From NCBI GenBank assembly GCA_948567375.1, contig OX419757.1:11980974-12044973 (forward strand): a DNA stretch of 64,000 bases, in the 5' to 3' direction. Source of the stretch: Lunularia cruciata (lineage: Eukaryota > Streptophyta > Marchantiopsida > Lunulariales > Lunulariaceae). The notes below the pieces were generated by a model. That model was not told the origin of the DNA and made no database searches. It worked only from the letters and a program-made list of their open reading frames with translations. This document shows, one piece after another, positions 1-12,479 of the stretch. Position numbers and translations under genes: made by a program. Position 1 is the first letter of the stretch. The number at the start of each line of letters is the position of its first letter.

Positions 1-1203
1 AGGCAAGAATCTTCCAGGCATAGTGGAGAATTTTTTGTTTGACTGTGAACGTTACTTTGAAGCCACCAATCTTCAAGACGAGCGGAAACAAATTCTCTTG
101 GCTTCTAGCCAATTGGATGGAGTGGCAAAACTTTGGTGGTGATTCCGAGTAAAAAGAGCTGAATGACAAATTGTTACACCAATTTTTACATGGGTAGAAT
201 TCAAGGATGCAATACTTGGTCGATTTCAGACTATAAATGCCACCCGAGCTGCACGAGATAAATTGGCGGAGTTGAGGCAGATTGGCTCAGTGAGAAGCTA
301 CATCACACAATTTCAGAATATCATCATGCAAATTCCAGATATCCAAGAAGGTGAAGTTCTGGATCGATTTGTGCGAGGATTGAAGTCACGAACCAGATTG
401 GAGGTGACCATGCGAGAGCCACAAAATGTAGAACAAGCCATGCAATTGGCTGAGCGTTTTGATTCCTTAATTGCGACAACTTGGTCTCGACCTCGACCTA
501 CACAAAACCCACCAGTACCACAAGTGGAAGAACCGGTACCAATGGAGATTGATGCTATCCAACGAAGACCACTTGGCACAGCAGATAGAGAAAGATTATG
601 ACAAAATGGAGGTTGTTTTTATTGTCGCCAGTTGGGGCATCGCATTGCTGAATGTCCACTCAAGAATGGACGACCTCGACAAGTTGCCCAAGTGGAGGTT
701 GTGGAGCGGAATGATCAGGGAAACGAGGAATCCCAATAGGAGATTTCGAGCCGCCTACTGGGAGCTTGATTAGTTCCAATGGGATTGAAGGCTCGACCTA
801 TCCAAGTTTGCTTCACTTGCAAGGTATGATATCTAATCGGGGTTGTAGAATTTTGGTTGATTCTGGAAGTTCAGAGAATTGCATGTCTATGCAAGTAGCA
901 AAGGAATTGGGTATTCCTATCAAGCCAGTGATTGGAAGTAGTTTGATGATGGCGGATGGTAGAAAGGGTTCTGCATTCTGCACCTTGCATCCTGTTACCT
1001 TCAAGATTGGGAAGGAGTATTTGGAGTGTATGAGGTTTGTAGTGGCACCTCTACACTATGATATCATTCTGGGTCTACCTTGGCTTGAATGTCATAAGGT
1101 TCAATTTGATTGGACCCGACACCAAATTCAAGTACAACACCAAGGTAGGAATTTCCGATTAGGTTGTCTAGCACCTTTGAGTAAGACACCTAAGAATAGT
1201 CAG

Positions 1204-1383
1204 TCCCAAGATGGGAAGTTTGTCGAGAAGGTAGCTATAGAGCAAATCTGGAAGGGAGATGAGTCCCAAGATGGGAAGTTTGCCAGGAAGGCAACCATGG
1301 AGCAAGCTCGGAAGAGAGATGAGTCCCTAGAAGGGAAGTTTGTTAATGAAGCAGCCATAGAGCAAGCTTTGGAGGAAGATAAG
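1204..1383 (+). repeat. Three tandem 20-codon repeats between protease and RT of A1
   Basis: Three consecutive 60-bp units (1,204-1,263, 1,264-1,323, 1,324-1,383), each encoding a motif starting SQDGKF or SLEGKF and containing an EQ pair and an acidic end. They lie in the linker between protease and reverse transcriptase. Equivalent triplets occur in A2 (about 17,508-17,687), A3 (about 30,587-30,765) and A4 (about 39,060-39,260, minus strand), so the array is a family trait. Function is unknown; the units are charged and probably unstructured. Confidence 0.85.
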
Positions 1384-4365
1384 TCTGTATTCGCGATGTG
1401 GATCAAGCCGATTGCACTAGAACAATTTGAGGAGGGCCAAGTGCCGCATCAAGCAACGGTTGATCGGATAGTTCAAGAGTTTGCAGATGTGTTTCCGGAT
1501 GATCTGCCAAAGGGATTACCCTCTGATCGAGGTATGCCCTTCAAGATCGAGTTATTGCCAGGGAGTACTCCAGTGAGTAGACCAATCTATCGGCTCTCAC
1601 CAAAGGAGTTGGAGGAGTTGCGAACAACACTTACAGAGTTGTTGGAGAAGGATTTCATACGACATAGTACCTCTCCTTGGGGAGTACGGGTACTATTTGT
1701 TCCAAAGAAGGATGGAGGACTTCGTTTCTGTATTGATTACCGTGGGCTCAATAAGCAAACCGTGAAGAATGCATATCCCTTGCCTCGGATCGATGACTTG
1801 CTTGATCAATTAAGTGGAGCACGATACTTTTCCAAGCTAGATCTTCGTAGCGGCTATTGGCAAATTCCTATTGAAGGAGAGGAAGTGAAAAAGACTGCCT
1901 TTCGTACAAGGTATGGACATTTTGAGTGGAGAGTTCTACCTTTCGGACTCACTAATGCTCCAGCAGTCTTCATGGATCAGATGCATCGGGTGTTGGAGGG
2001 GCTATTGGATCAATCTGTGGTAGTGTTCTTAGATGATATCTTAATCTATAGTAGGACAGAGGCAGAACACATGAATCATGTGCGAGAAGTCCTAAGACGA
2101 CTACGACAGTGGAAATTTTATTGCAAGAAGTCAAAGTGTGCTTTTTGGCAGAAGGAGGTTACCTTCTTGGGTCATAAGATCTCATCAGAGGGGATCAAGA
2201 TGGAAGAAGAGAAGATCAAGGCCATTACTGATTGGCCTACCCCGAAGGATGCTACCGAAGTACGAGCGTTCAACGGATTGGCCAGTTTTTACCGACGGTT
2301 CATCCACTATTATGCTCACGTGGCTGCACCATTGACTGACCTCTTGGGAAAGAACTCGAGCTTCCAATGGACCACCAAGCATGAAGAAGCATTCTAGAAG
2401 TTAAAGCATATGGTGTCTTCAAGACCCATTCTTCAACCATATGATCCTCAACTACCTTGTGTGGTTGATTTTGATGCTTCTAACTTTGCAATTGGAGCTG
2501 TGTTGCAACAAGAATTTCCAGATGGACTACATCCTATTGCCTTTGTGTCTCGCCGACTAAATACAGCTGAAAGAAATTACTCTGCTTGAGATCAGGAACA
2601 ACTTGCAATGGTATATGCCACCAAGGTATGGAGGCATTATCTCTTGGGGAAACAAGTGATCATGCGAACAAATCACAAGCCATTGTTGCAGACCTTACAC
2701 CTAGAGCACATGAAGAGTCGACATCATCGATGGGAAGAGCAACTCCAATTGTTCGACATCAAACTTGAGTACAAACCAGGTCGGTTCCATGTCATCCCTG
2801 ATGCTCTATCACGACGACCTGATTTGAAGTCTCTTCCTCTCATCGCGGCAGCAATTATGACGGTGTCAATTGATCCCAAGATTCATAACGAGTTTCGGTT
2901 AGCCCTACAGCAAGATCCCTTCTTCCAAATGGTACACGGTCGTCTAACAGCACTCGACAAGGAGTACAACACCTTCTCCTTCAAGGAAGGCCTTTTATTC
3001 CATGCAGACCAGATCTATGTTCCAACCAAAGGTGATCTTCGACTTGTGCGCCTTCAAGAAGCCCATGATTTACCAATAGCTGGTCACATGGGAGTGGACA
3101 AGACCTTGGGCACCCTCCAATGCCAATGGTGGTGGCCCAACATGACACGAGATGTTCGAGACTTTGTCCGATCATGTGAGAGTTGCCAACAGAACAAGGC
3201 CAGCAACCAGAAGCCGAGTGGACTCCTTCAACCACTCGCCATTCCATCCGTTCGTTGGGAGCATGTGAGCTTGGATCTCATCACATTCTTGCCAAAAACA
3301 AAACAAGGACACACCGCAATTGTGGTGTTTGTGGATAAGCTTAGTAAACAAATCCACTTGGCACCAACCTGTGATACCGTGGATGCTCCAACCTTAGCAC
3401 AAATCTACTTCGACAATGTCTTCAAGCATCATGGGATGCCACGTGTACTCATCTCCGACCGTGATCCTCGATTTACCGGGAAGTTTTGGCAAGCACTCTT
3501 CCAGATACTTGGCACCAAGCTTGCTTTGTCCATGGCCTATCATCCTCAAACTGATGGACAAACCGAACGCGCCAATCGTACATTGGAGGATATGTTGCGG
3601 GCCTTTGTCAATGTCCACCATACCAACTGGGATGAATGTCTTGCAGCTGCAGAATTTGCCTACAACAATTCCAAACAGGCAAGCACTGGATTTTCTCCCT
3701 TCTTTCTCAATTTTGGCCAAGATCCGCTTGTTCCAGATTCTCTTCTTGCTCCCCCTCCCTCTCAGGTTCCTCATACTTCTACATTCTTGACCACTATATC
3801 CCAATCTCTCCAACAAGCCAAATCTCACCTCCTTGTTGCTCAGAATTGCCAAAAACAATATGCAGACCATCATCGTCGTGATCTCACCTTTGAAGTTGGT
3901 GATAAAGTCATGTTATCCTCTAGTAACCTCCCTCTCCCACTTGATACCCAAGTTTGTAAACTTGCTCCTAATTGGATAGGACCCTTTGATATCACCCACA
4001 TTATCTCTCCTGTTGCTTATCGTCTTGCCTTACCTTGTCACATGCGTATCCATCCTGTCTTTCATATTTCCAAGTTGAAACCCTTTGTTCCTAACCCTTC
4101 TTCCTTTTCCTCTCGAGTCCAACCTCCCCCTCTTCCTGTCCCTATCAATGATTATGAGGAGTACGAAGTTGATCGTATCCTTGTGCGTTGCCATATTCAA
4201 CGAGGCCGTCACCAACATACGGAGTACAAGGTCCTTTGGAAAGGGTATCCCCTTCATGATGCTACATGGGAACCTCTTTCTCACCTCCAGAATGCACAGA
4301 TGGCCATCAAGGAATTTGAAGCTTCACTGGCGACGAGGACGTCACCAACTAGCGGCGGGGGAATA

Positions 4366-4788
4366 TGTAACAATATGGAGTTTAGTGACGAAGTTAGTCG
4401 GGCTTACGAAGTAGAGAATAAGACAAAATAGCCTAGAATATTCTAGAAGCATCTAAGAAGCTTCTTAGGAAGCTTCCCAACTAGTTAACTTGCACCCTAA
4501 GCAGGTAGCTTCTAGAAGGAAGCTTCTAAAAGCTTCTAACTAGCTTAGCTTGCACGCCAAGTAGGCGGCTTCTAGAAGGAAGCTTCTTGAGAAGCTTCCT
4601 AGTTAACTTGGCTTGCACTCCAAGAAAGCGGCTCAAGGAAACTTCTTGAGAAGCTTCAAGGGTCTTGTATGCTACCTATAAATACCAAGGCCAAAGCTCA
4701 TGCTAGGCATTCGGAGTTTTCCCTCATTCAAGTGTCCCAATGTGAGCTTCCATTCTCCTATTTCTCTCCTCGGTTTTGGTCTTTTACA
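4366..4788 (+). repeat. 3' LTR of A1 (family A LTR, 423 bp)
   Basis: Starts TGTAACAATATGGAG and ends TCTTTTACA, matching both LTRs of A2. It contains the GAAGCTTC-rich tandem array and a TATAAATA box near 4,676. It follows a polypurine tract (GGCGGGGGAATA). Its partner LTR is outside the window, so age cannot be taken from it. Confidence 0.93.
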
Positions 4789-5220
4789 AGGAGGATCAAT
4801 GGTAATAGGATGAATAGTATTCATATGCTCCAAACTAATATCTCCAAACTTTGACTCTAGTGGAAGGTGCTCTAGTCTAATCTATTCTAATGTAGTATCC
4901 ATGCACTTAATGATGGGTCTTTGAATAAACATTGGAATATATCTCCAAAGGAGATCTATAACAACCCAAAAAACACATAACTAAAAGCACTTTACTAAGT
5001 AATAGGTAGATCTAACAAGGATACATGTCAAAAAAAGTTGAATACAAAAGAATGTGTCAAGTTTGAGTCCCTTACTATTTACTATTTAACCTCTTAGGCA
5101 AAGACAACTTCCAGAAAAGGACAATGATACCAAGAAGGCACACTAAGGGAAAAAAAGCACTCACACAAAAGTATATAATTCCATTGAATATAAGAAAGTT
5201 ATGGTTTAATACAAGAGGTG
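4789..5220. other. Spacer between A1 and family B element
   Basis: AT-rich sequence between the end of the A1 LTR and the start of the family B LTR. I see no gene, RNA or repeat unit that can be named. It is the old insertion target for both neighbours. Confidence 0.6.
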
Positions 5221-5945
5221 TGTGATACCAAGAGCTAGCCATATGATCTAGATGTGAAATTTGGTTCAGTAACATCTAGAATGATGTTATACATGATGGT
5301 CAAAATAGATAAGATAGAAGTATCACCAAAAGAGTACTTCTACTTATAGGGCTGAAACCAAAATAGACTTGAGAACCTTAGAACCAATTGCTAGACATAT
5401 GATTTAAAGGTGAGAATTGGTTTGGTAACATCTCGAAGGATGTTACACATGATGGACTAAACAAATCAGAAAGAAGTGTCACCAAAAGGGGACTTCTACT
5501 AATAGAGTAGGAATCAAAATATGCCTGAAATCTTTGAAGGCAATTTCGGAGGCCTAAACAGATGAATTAGGCCTCAAAAATGTGTACATGTGCCCCCAAT
5601 AGAGGAAAGGTTGGCCTTCCCTCCCCCTACTTTGTCTCGTCAAGAGCTTTCCAATGGTACCTTACTCATGTGATTATGAGATTCCTACAGGAAGATTCCC
5701 TCTAATCAAAGCTTGTTTGACCAACCAAATAGGACCTAGACCAAACATGTCACCCATCCAAGTAAGTAATCCAAGGGTGGAGCTTGCTGACATGTCACCT
5801 ATTTGTGTCCCTAATCCTATGGTGGAGCTTCCTTGGAGGAGATCCTCTTTGTCTATATAATAAAGAGAAGGTGCTCCTTTGGGGCATCGAATGTTTGAGT
5901 GTGCAATCTGTGTTTTCTCTCTTCTCTTGTCCTCGGAGTATTATA
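5221..5945 (+). repeat. 5' LTR of family B element
   Basis: A 725-bp LTR. It contains an internal direct duplication of about 156 bp (GCTAGCC at 5,234 and GCTAGAC at 5,390 begin comparable blocks). A TATATAA box lies at 5,854-5,860, followed by the probable transcript start. It pairs with 11,072-11,805. Confidence 0.92.
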
Positions 5946-5946
5946 A

Positions 5947-5961
5947 TGGTATCAGAGCGAG
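5947..5961 (+). other. Primer binding site of family B element
   Basis: TGGTATCAGAGCGAG, one base after the 5' LTR. TGGTATCAGAGC is the usual plant retroelement site pairing with the 3' end of initiator tRNA-Met. Confidence 0.9.
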
Positions 5962-8900
5962 TGTTTTAGTCCAAGAGAATGGATCACCCCTCTTGGAATA
6001 GCACGAACTACTGAAATTGAGTAATTTGAGGTGGAGAACATAGAGTAATCACTAGATTTAGGAAGGACTTTAGAGAGCAAATGAGATAGATGCGCTGAGA
6101 GGACAATTTCCCGCACCTAGCTTTCCATTCTCAAACCCATTCCACATCAAGGTTATGTACATCTAGCATGAGCAGATGAGGGTATCTTTAGTTTATCACT
6201 TTGGTGCAGAATTCATGGATAGAGTGATGAACTCACCAAACCCGGTGATTCTACTTGTGGTGATATATGACAAAGAGTGGGATTTGATAATCTACATTCT
6301 ATTATGATAATATGGATATGAATGTCCCAAATCCTTTCCCTTTCAACACTCAAGTAGAAATCCGTTATGTAGTGAGGCCGAAAGTGATGTTTAGAGATTT
6401 TGTGGTTAGGAATTTTGGTGAGGAGTATTATCAACAAGTGATAGCTTCTAAGGTCCCAATGGTAGTTCCGATAGTTTGTGCGCCTTCCAAAGTGATTTTA
6501 TTGACTCTATATTGATGTAGACATTAGCAATTGAGTGGTGCAGGAACCATGGATCCGCAATTGCAAGAGTTGGTGCAAGGAATGCAAGGGATGTTGAATG
6601 AATTTTGAGAGATTAAGATGACCATGAAGACATTACAAAGTCAAGTGCAGATCCTCAAGAACGATCAAGCCATGCAAGAAGAAGAGCCGTCTCAAAACCT
6701 AGTGCTTGCGACTGAAGTACTTGGAGAGGCACCCGTGCCTATGAACCCTATCAAAGATGAAGCCACATTGCTACTCTGGATGAAGAAGACCTGCAACATC
6801 GAGCCTTACAAGGGGCAGTGTATGATGGGAGTAGTGGAAAATTGGATCTCGAGAATGAATCAATATTTCCAATTATTCTCAACAGAGATCACCGAGCATG
6901 CTGCATGCGTGTTTGCATGTGGGTACTTGACCAATAAAGCCCTCACATGGTATGATGCTTGGGAATGATCTATGCTGGCAGAGAGAAGGGAGGTCACATG
7001 GACAGCAATGCAAGAAGGACTGCTGAAGAATTTCCAATCGGTGGATTCTGTGCAGATGGCTCGAACCCGACTATGGGGATTGAGATAGAAGAATAGTGTA
7101 CAAGAGTATGTGGAGGCATTTCTGGATCTACAAGCCGCAATTACCGACATGAGTCTAGCAGAGGCTCTCAACAATTTCAAACAAGGGTTGAAAGAGCAGA
7201 TTCGCCAAGAAGTCATAGTGCAAAATCCTCGCACGATATTTGAAGCCATTGCTTGTGCGTAGATAATAGCAAGAGCATTAGGTGGAGGTGAAGGAGTAGT
7301 TCCACCTCAACATTATTGGGCAGAAATGCCACACATGGGTAGACCAATACCGATGGAGTTGGGTAACCTTTGATTTCGGGATCAAGGAGCACGACCACTT
7401 CAAAGGGAGCGGGGACGGGTAGAAGAATAAAGAGATGGAGTCCCACGAGGAGAAGGAACTCGAGTGGAACAATGCAGTTGTTACAATTGTGGCCATATTG
7501 GGCACATATCTACCAACTGTCACACTTGTTTCCCTAGAGGCCCTCGGCCTTTGTACAGGCAATCTTTGAACAACATGGAGAGGCACATTGAAGAAGAGGA
7601 GGTGGAAATCACTTCATAAAATGAAGATCACCAATAAATGTACATTGTGGCCTTATTGGCTCAATAAGGAAGCATAGAAGCAAGGGAAGGAAGAAGAATG
7701 TGCAAAGATCCCAAAAGGCAACCTCACAATTGATTGTCGTGAATGGAATCCTAGAAGGTAATCAAGTGAGAGTATTAATAGATTTGGGAGCAATAGAGAA
7801 TTTCTTGTCTCGCTCTGTTGCAATAAGATTGGGAATGGATCTAAAGAGAGATGGGAGTGAAGAAGTAGAGTTACCAAATGTACAAACAGAGGGGATTGAA
7901 TCATTACCTAGACAAGTAACCCTCTCTATAGGAAAATATCAAGAAGCAATTGAGTGGCGAGTGATACAGTTAGCTCGTTATGATGCAATTTTAGGCATAC
8001 CATGGATAGAACAGTACAACCCTATAGTGGATTGGAGGAAGAAAATAGTGAGAACCCACCAATGGTCAATCATTGGGGTTAAAGATAAATCACACAGGCA
8101 AAAACTGCCTCTATATGTCATAGGGATGGCAAATGTCTGTAAGATTGATAGATGTTTTATGGGTCTAATAAGAGAAGTCTAGAGTGCACAACTTGATGGA
8201 AAAATTCATGAGAAATTGAAGGATGTGGTGGATGAGTTTCAAGATGTCTTTCCCGATGATCTACCCTTAGGATTACCACCAAAAAGGCAAGTAGATCATA
8301 AAATTGAGACACTCCCGGGGAAGATACCTCCTTGTAAGGCCCCATATCGCCTATCACCTCATGAGTTGGAGGAATGTTAGACTCAAATTGAGGAGATGTT
8401 GCAGAAAGGGTTCATCCAACCTAGCGTATCATCATATGGGGCCCTTGTCTTATTTGTGAAGAAGAAGGATGGTACAATGCGCATGTGCATTGACTATCGG
8501 GGTTTCAATCAGCAAATAGTGAAGAACAAATACTCCTTATCTCACATGGATGATCTGTTTGATCAACTCCATGGAGCGAGATACTTCACCAAACTGGACT
8601 TGCAGAGCGGTTACAATCAAATCCAAATTGCAGAGGAGGATGTATACAAAACTGCCTTTCGAGCCAAGTATGGTCACTTTGAGTATCTTGTGATGCCTTT
8701 TGGCCTCACCAATGCACCTGCCACTTTCATGAGTCTAATGAATGACATATTTCATCCATACTTGGATAAGTCTGTTATCCCCTCTTGGATGATATCTTAG
8801 TATATAGTAGCACAATGACAAAACACAAACAACATCTACAAAAGGTCCTCTAGATTCTAAGATAGAATCAATTGTATGCCAAAATCTCAAAGTGTGAGTT

Positions 8901-11071
8901 TGGCAAGTCTAAAGTAGACTACTTGGGGCATAGAGTAAGTGCAAAGGGCATTCAAGTATTGATAGATAAAATAGAGGTCATTCAAAAATGGAGTGCCCCA
9001 GAAGATCAGACTCAACTTAAGAGCTTCTTGGGGTTGACGGGATTTTATCATAGATTTGTCAAGGAATTCTCCAAGGTTGCACAGCCTTTAACGGCACTAC
9101 TTGGCAAGGGGAAGAAGTGTACATAGGGAACTGCACAAGAGTTGGCCTTTCAAGAATTGAAGGCTACCTTGCTACATGCACCAATCTTGAAGTGGTATGA
9201 CCCAAAACGTCCAATCAAGTTGGCTATAGATGCATCAAGCATAGCAATAGGAGCAGTCCTACAACAAGAGTGGCATGACGGATGGCATCCAATTGCATAT
9301 TTCTCTCGAAAGTTGTTACCGGCAGAGCGCAACTACAACACCACAGAACGAGAAGAGCTGGTCATCGTTCTAGCAACCAAGCATTGGAAGCACTACCTGG
9401 GCAAGAAGGTATTTGTAGTAGAGACAGACCACAAACCTCTAGTCTACCTCAAGATGCAGAAGGATCTATCTTGTTGCCAAATTTGGTAGGCAGAGTGGCG
9501 ACAATGCTTCAACATGACAATCACCTACGTGGAAGGTAAGAAGCAACTTGTAGATGCATTCACCCGCATGCCAATGGCAAACAACTTGGTGGTAGAGGTT
9601 AAGATTAACCCTAAATTCTGGCAAGAGATTCTGGCTGCTACAAAAACTAATCCATAGATTGTAGAAGCATAATCATCCAAAGGTGTAACCAGCACCCAAG
9701 GACTCACCTTTCAAGATGGCAGATTATGGATCCCAAATGTCCCAAAATTACGCACCAACATTCTAGCAGAATGTCATGATTTGGCCATTGCAGCTCATGT
9801 TGGAGTGGACAAGACCTTTGATGCAGTCAAGCGCCATTACTATTGGCCCAAGATGAGCAACGACGTGATGGACTATGTGCGTAGCTGCCTACTTTTTCAA
9901 CAAAACAAAGCTTCTAATCAAGCTCCTGCAGGGCTCCTTCAACCTCTCCCCACTCCTACCCAACGTTGTGAACAAGTGAGTATGGATCTCGTCTGTGAAT
10001 TACCCAAGACCACCTCAGGGTTTGACTCCATTGTGGTCTTTGTGGACCGGCTTAGAAAAATGATTCATGTACGCCCTACCACCAAGGAGGTGACCGCTCC
10101 ACAACTAGTTCAATTATACTTAGATGTTGTCTTTGCTCACCATGGCTTGTCTAGAGTACTCATCACTGATAGAGGCACCCAATTCACCAATTTGTTTTGG
10201 CGCACACTCTTTGGTTTCTTCAAAACCAAGTTGGCCATGTCCACAGCTTACCACCTACAAATAGATGGCCAAACAGAGCGGGCTAATCGCACGATTGAAG
10301 ACATGTTACGCGGCTTCACCTTACAAGAGCAAGAGAGGTGAGACACCCTACTCCCGTTGGTGGAATTTGCTTACAACAATTCAGTGAATGCATCCACCCA
10401 AGTCACTATGTTCTTCCTCATGTAAGGTGAGCATCCCTTCATACCTTCTAGCTTGATGAAGATCCGTCCAGTGGCTACCAAGGTCAATGCAGTCAACACA
10501 TTTGTTTCTAGAATCCAACAAGGTGTGGAGAGCGCCAAGCAAAGATTACAGATTGCGCAAAATCGATAGAAGCAATATGTTGATGCACACCGTAGGCACA
10601 TAGAGTTCCATGTTGGGGATCAAGTGTAGCTATCAACAACCAACCTCACATTAGTTGGACCTCGTAAGCTCATACCTCATTTTATTGTGCCTTTCTTGAT
10701 TCTTCGTTGCATCGGCGTTGTGGCCTATCACCTTGAGCTACCACCACACATGAAGATCCATCCAGTGTTCTATGTCTCTCTACTACGCAGATATGCTCCC
10801 CAATCAAGCCAGGGTCATTCCACACAAGACATTCAACCTTGTCCGACACTCATTGATGGCATAGAGGAATATGAAGTGGAGCGGATTCTCCAAAAATGCA
10901 TGCGTGGTACTCGCCATTTGCGGGTGGACTATCTAGTACAATGGAAAGGTTACCCCCTCTATGAAGCAACTTGGGAGCCCGTTTTCAATTTGGCACATGC
11001 ACCGGTGTTGGTGCAAGCATTTGAGCAACAATTGCACAACAAGGACGTTGGGTCTTAAAAGGAGGGAGGTC

Positions 11072-11805
11072 TGTAATACCAAGAGCTAGCCATATGATCT
11101 AGATGTGAAATTTGGTTTGGTAACATCTAGAATGATTTTATACATGATGGTCAAAATAGATAAGATAGAATTATCACCAAAAGAGTACTTCTACTAATAG
11201 TGCAAAAACCAAAATAGACTTGAGAACCTTAGAACCAATAGCTAGACATATGAGAATTGGTTTGTTAACATCTGGAAGGATGTTACACATGATGGCCTAA
11301 ACAAATCAAAAAGAGGTGTCACCAAAAGGGGACTTCTACTAATAGAGTAGGAATCGAAATATACCTAAAATCTTTGAAGGCAATTTCGGAGGCCTAAACG
11401 GATGAATTAGGCCTCAAAAATGTGCAAACCCCCCTCCCCCCACCCAATAGAGGAAAGGTTGGACTTCCCTCCCCCCTCTTTGTCATGTCAAGAGCTTTCC
11501 AACGGTACCTTACTCACATGATTTTGAGATTCTTACATGAAGATTCCCTAAAAGATTCCCTCTGGTCAAAGCTTGTTTCACCAACCAGATAGGACCTAGA
11601 CCAGACATGTCACCCATCCAAGTAAGTAATCCAAGGGTGGAGCTTGCTGACATGTCACCTATCTGTGTCCCTAATCCTATGGTGGAGCTTCCTTGAAGGA
11701 GATCCTCTTTGTCTATATAATAAAGAGAAGGTGCTCCTTTGGGGCATCGAATGTTTGAGTGTGCAATCTGTGTTTTCTCTCTTCTCTTGTCCTTGGAGTA
11801 TTACA
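11072..11805 (+). repeat. 3' LTR of family B element
   Basis: A 734-bp LTR starting TGTAATACC and ending GGAGTATTACA, directly after the polypurine tract. It carries the same internal ~156-bp duplication as the 5' LTR, so the duplication predates this insertion. Confidence 0.92.
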
Positions 11806-11859
11806 TGGTGATACTATTCTCCAAAGATCTCCTAAAGGTCATTGGAAGATAAATATCCT

Positions 11860-12220
11860 ACCCTTCAGAAAACAAGGGATGTGGTCTTTCAAAGTTGAAG
11901 ATTGCTCTTTCTTTGGAAGGCGTTTACCCCCAAAGATTCTTGCTCCTTCCAAAGACTCAAATCTTTAGTATTCCAAAGATAATATGCATCCTTTCCAAAG
12001 GCACCACTTTCTCTAAACTCAAAGTACTTCCTTTTTGAAGGTAACATCTTCACCAAAGATAATGTATTGCCCTTTCAAAGCCACCATCTTCAAAAAACTG
12101 CAATATCCTACCCTTTAGAAGGCAATATCTTCTTTAAATGACATTCTACTTCACATGGCATATCTTCACCAAAACATAGTGTTCTTCCCTTTTGAAGGCA
12201 TGATCTTCAAGACATTGTCG
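11860..12220. repeat. Degenerate ~40-bp tandem repeat
   Basis: Repeated blocks built on CCTTTYGAAGG followed by ATCTTCACCAAAG recur roughly every 40 bp with heavy decay. No coding potential is visible. It lies just right of the family B element. Confidence 0.5.
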
Positions 12221-12479
12221 GATCTTTGTGACAATCTATCCACTAGGTCTTTACAACACTACAATATAAAATCCATCAAGGCATTGTATTAGGCAATGCA
12301 AGGAAGCCAAGGATCACAAATACAAGGCATCCAATGATGTTTATTGATCTTCACCAAAGTGCAAACATGAATCAAGAGACTTTCATGATAGAGTTTGAGA
12401 AAGGCAACAAAGAGCTATGAAGCTCTTTCACTTTATTCAACACTTGTATATTGGATGATGTAGCACTTCAAATGTTACA

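Larger units (their letters stand above)
1..4788 (+). mobile_element. Ty3/gypsy chromovirus, family A, copy A1 (5' part outside window)
   Basis: LTR retrotransposon whose 5' LTR and start of gag lie before the window. Parts seen in order: C-terminal half of gag (about 1-750) with a CCHC zinc knuckle at 614-655 (CFYC...GH...C); aspartic protease around 859 (DSG); reverse transcriptase about 1,480-2,350 with the FLDD box near 2,030; RNase H about 2,400-2,800; integrase with HHCC zinc site and DDE core about 3,050-3,650; chromodomain about 4,150-4,320; polypurine tract just before 4,366; 3' LTR 4,366-4,788. The integrase-RNase H order and the chromodomain place it in the chromovirus branch of Ty3/gypsy. 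It is a fossil with a few interruptions. It is closely related to A2, A3 and A4 in this window, so the family was amplified in this genome. Confidence 0.95.
5221..11805 (+). mobile_element. Ty3/gypsy chromovirus, family B
   Basis: A 6.6-kb LTR retrotransposon with both LTRs (5,221-5,945 and 11,072-11,805), a primer binding site complementary to initiator tRNA-Met, and a polypurine tract (AAAAGGAGGGAGGTC). Parts in order: gag about 6,540-7,600 with CCHC knuckle at 7,479-7,520 (CYNC...GH...C); protease about 7,720-8,150; reverse transcriptase about 8,230-8,830; RNase H about 9,140-9,600; integrase about 9,730-10,560 with HHCC and DDE regions; chromodomain about 10,860-11,040. Flanking AGGTG and TGGTG look like a 5-bp target duplication with one mismatch. 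The LTRs differ by roughly 5-6 percent by eye. The frames are broken several times, so it is a fossil. It is distinct from family A: the LTRs are unrelated in sequence. Confidence 0.94.

Noticed and set aside
3394-3873. A 159-codon minus-strand frame inside A1, with relatives in the other family A copies
   Set aside because: It is the antisense shadow of the integrase region, which has clear motifs on the + strand.
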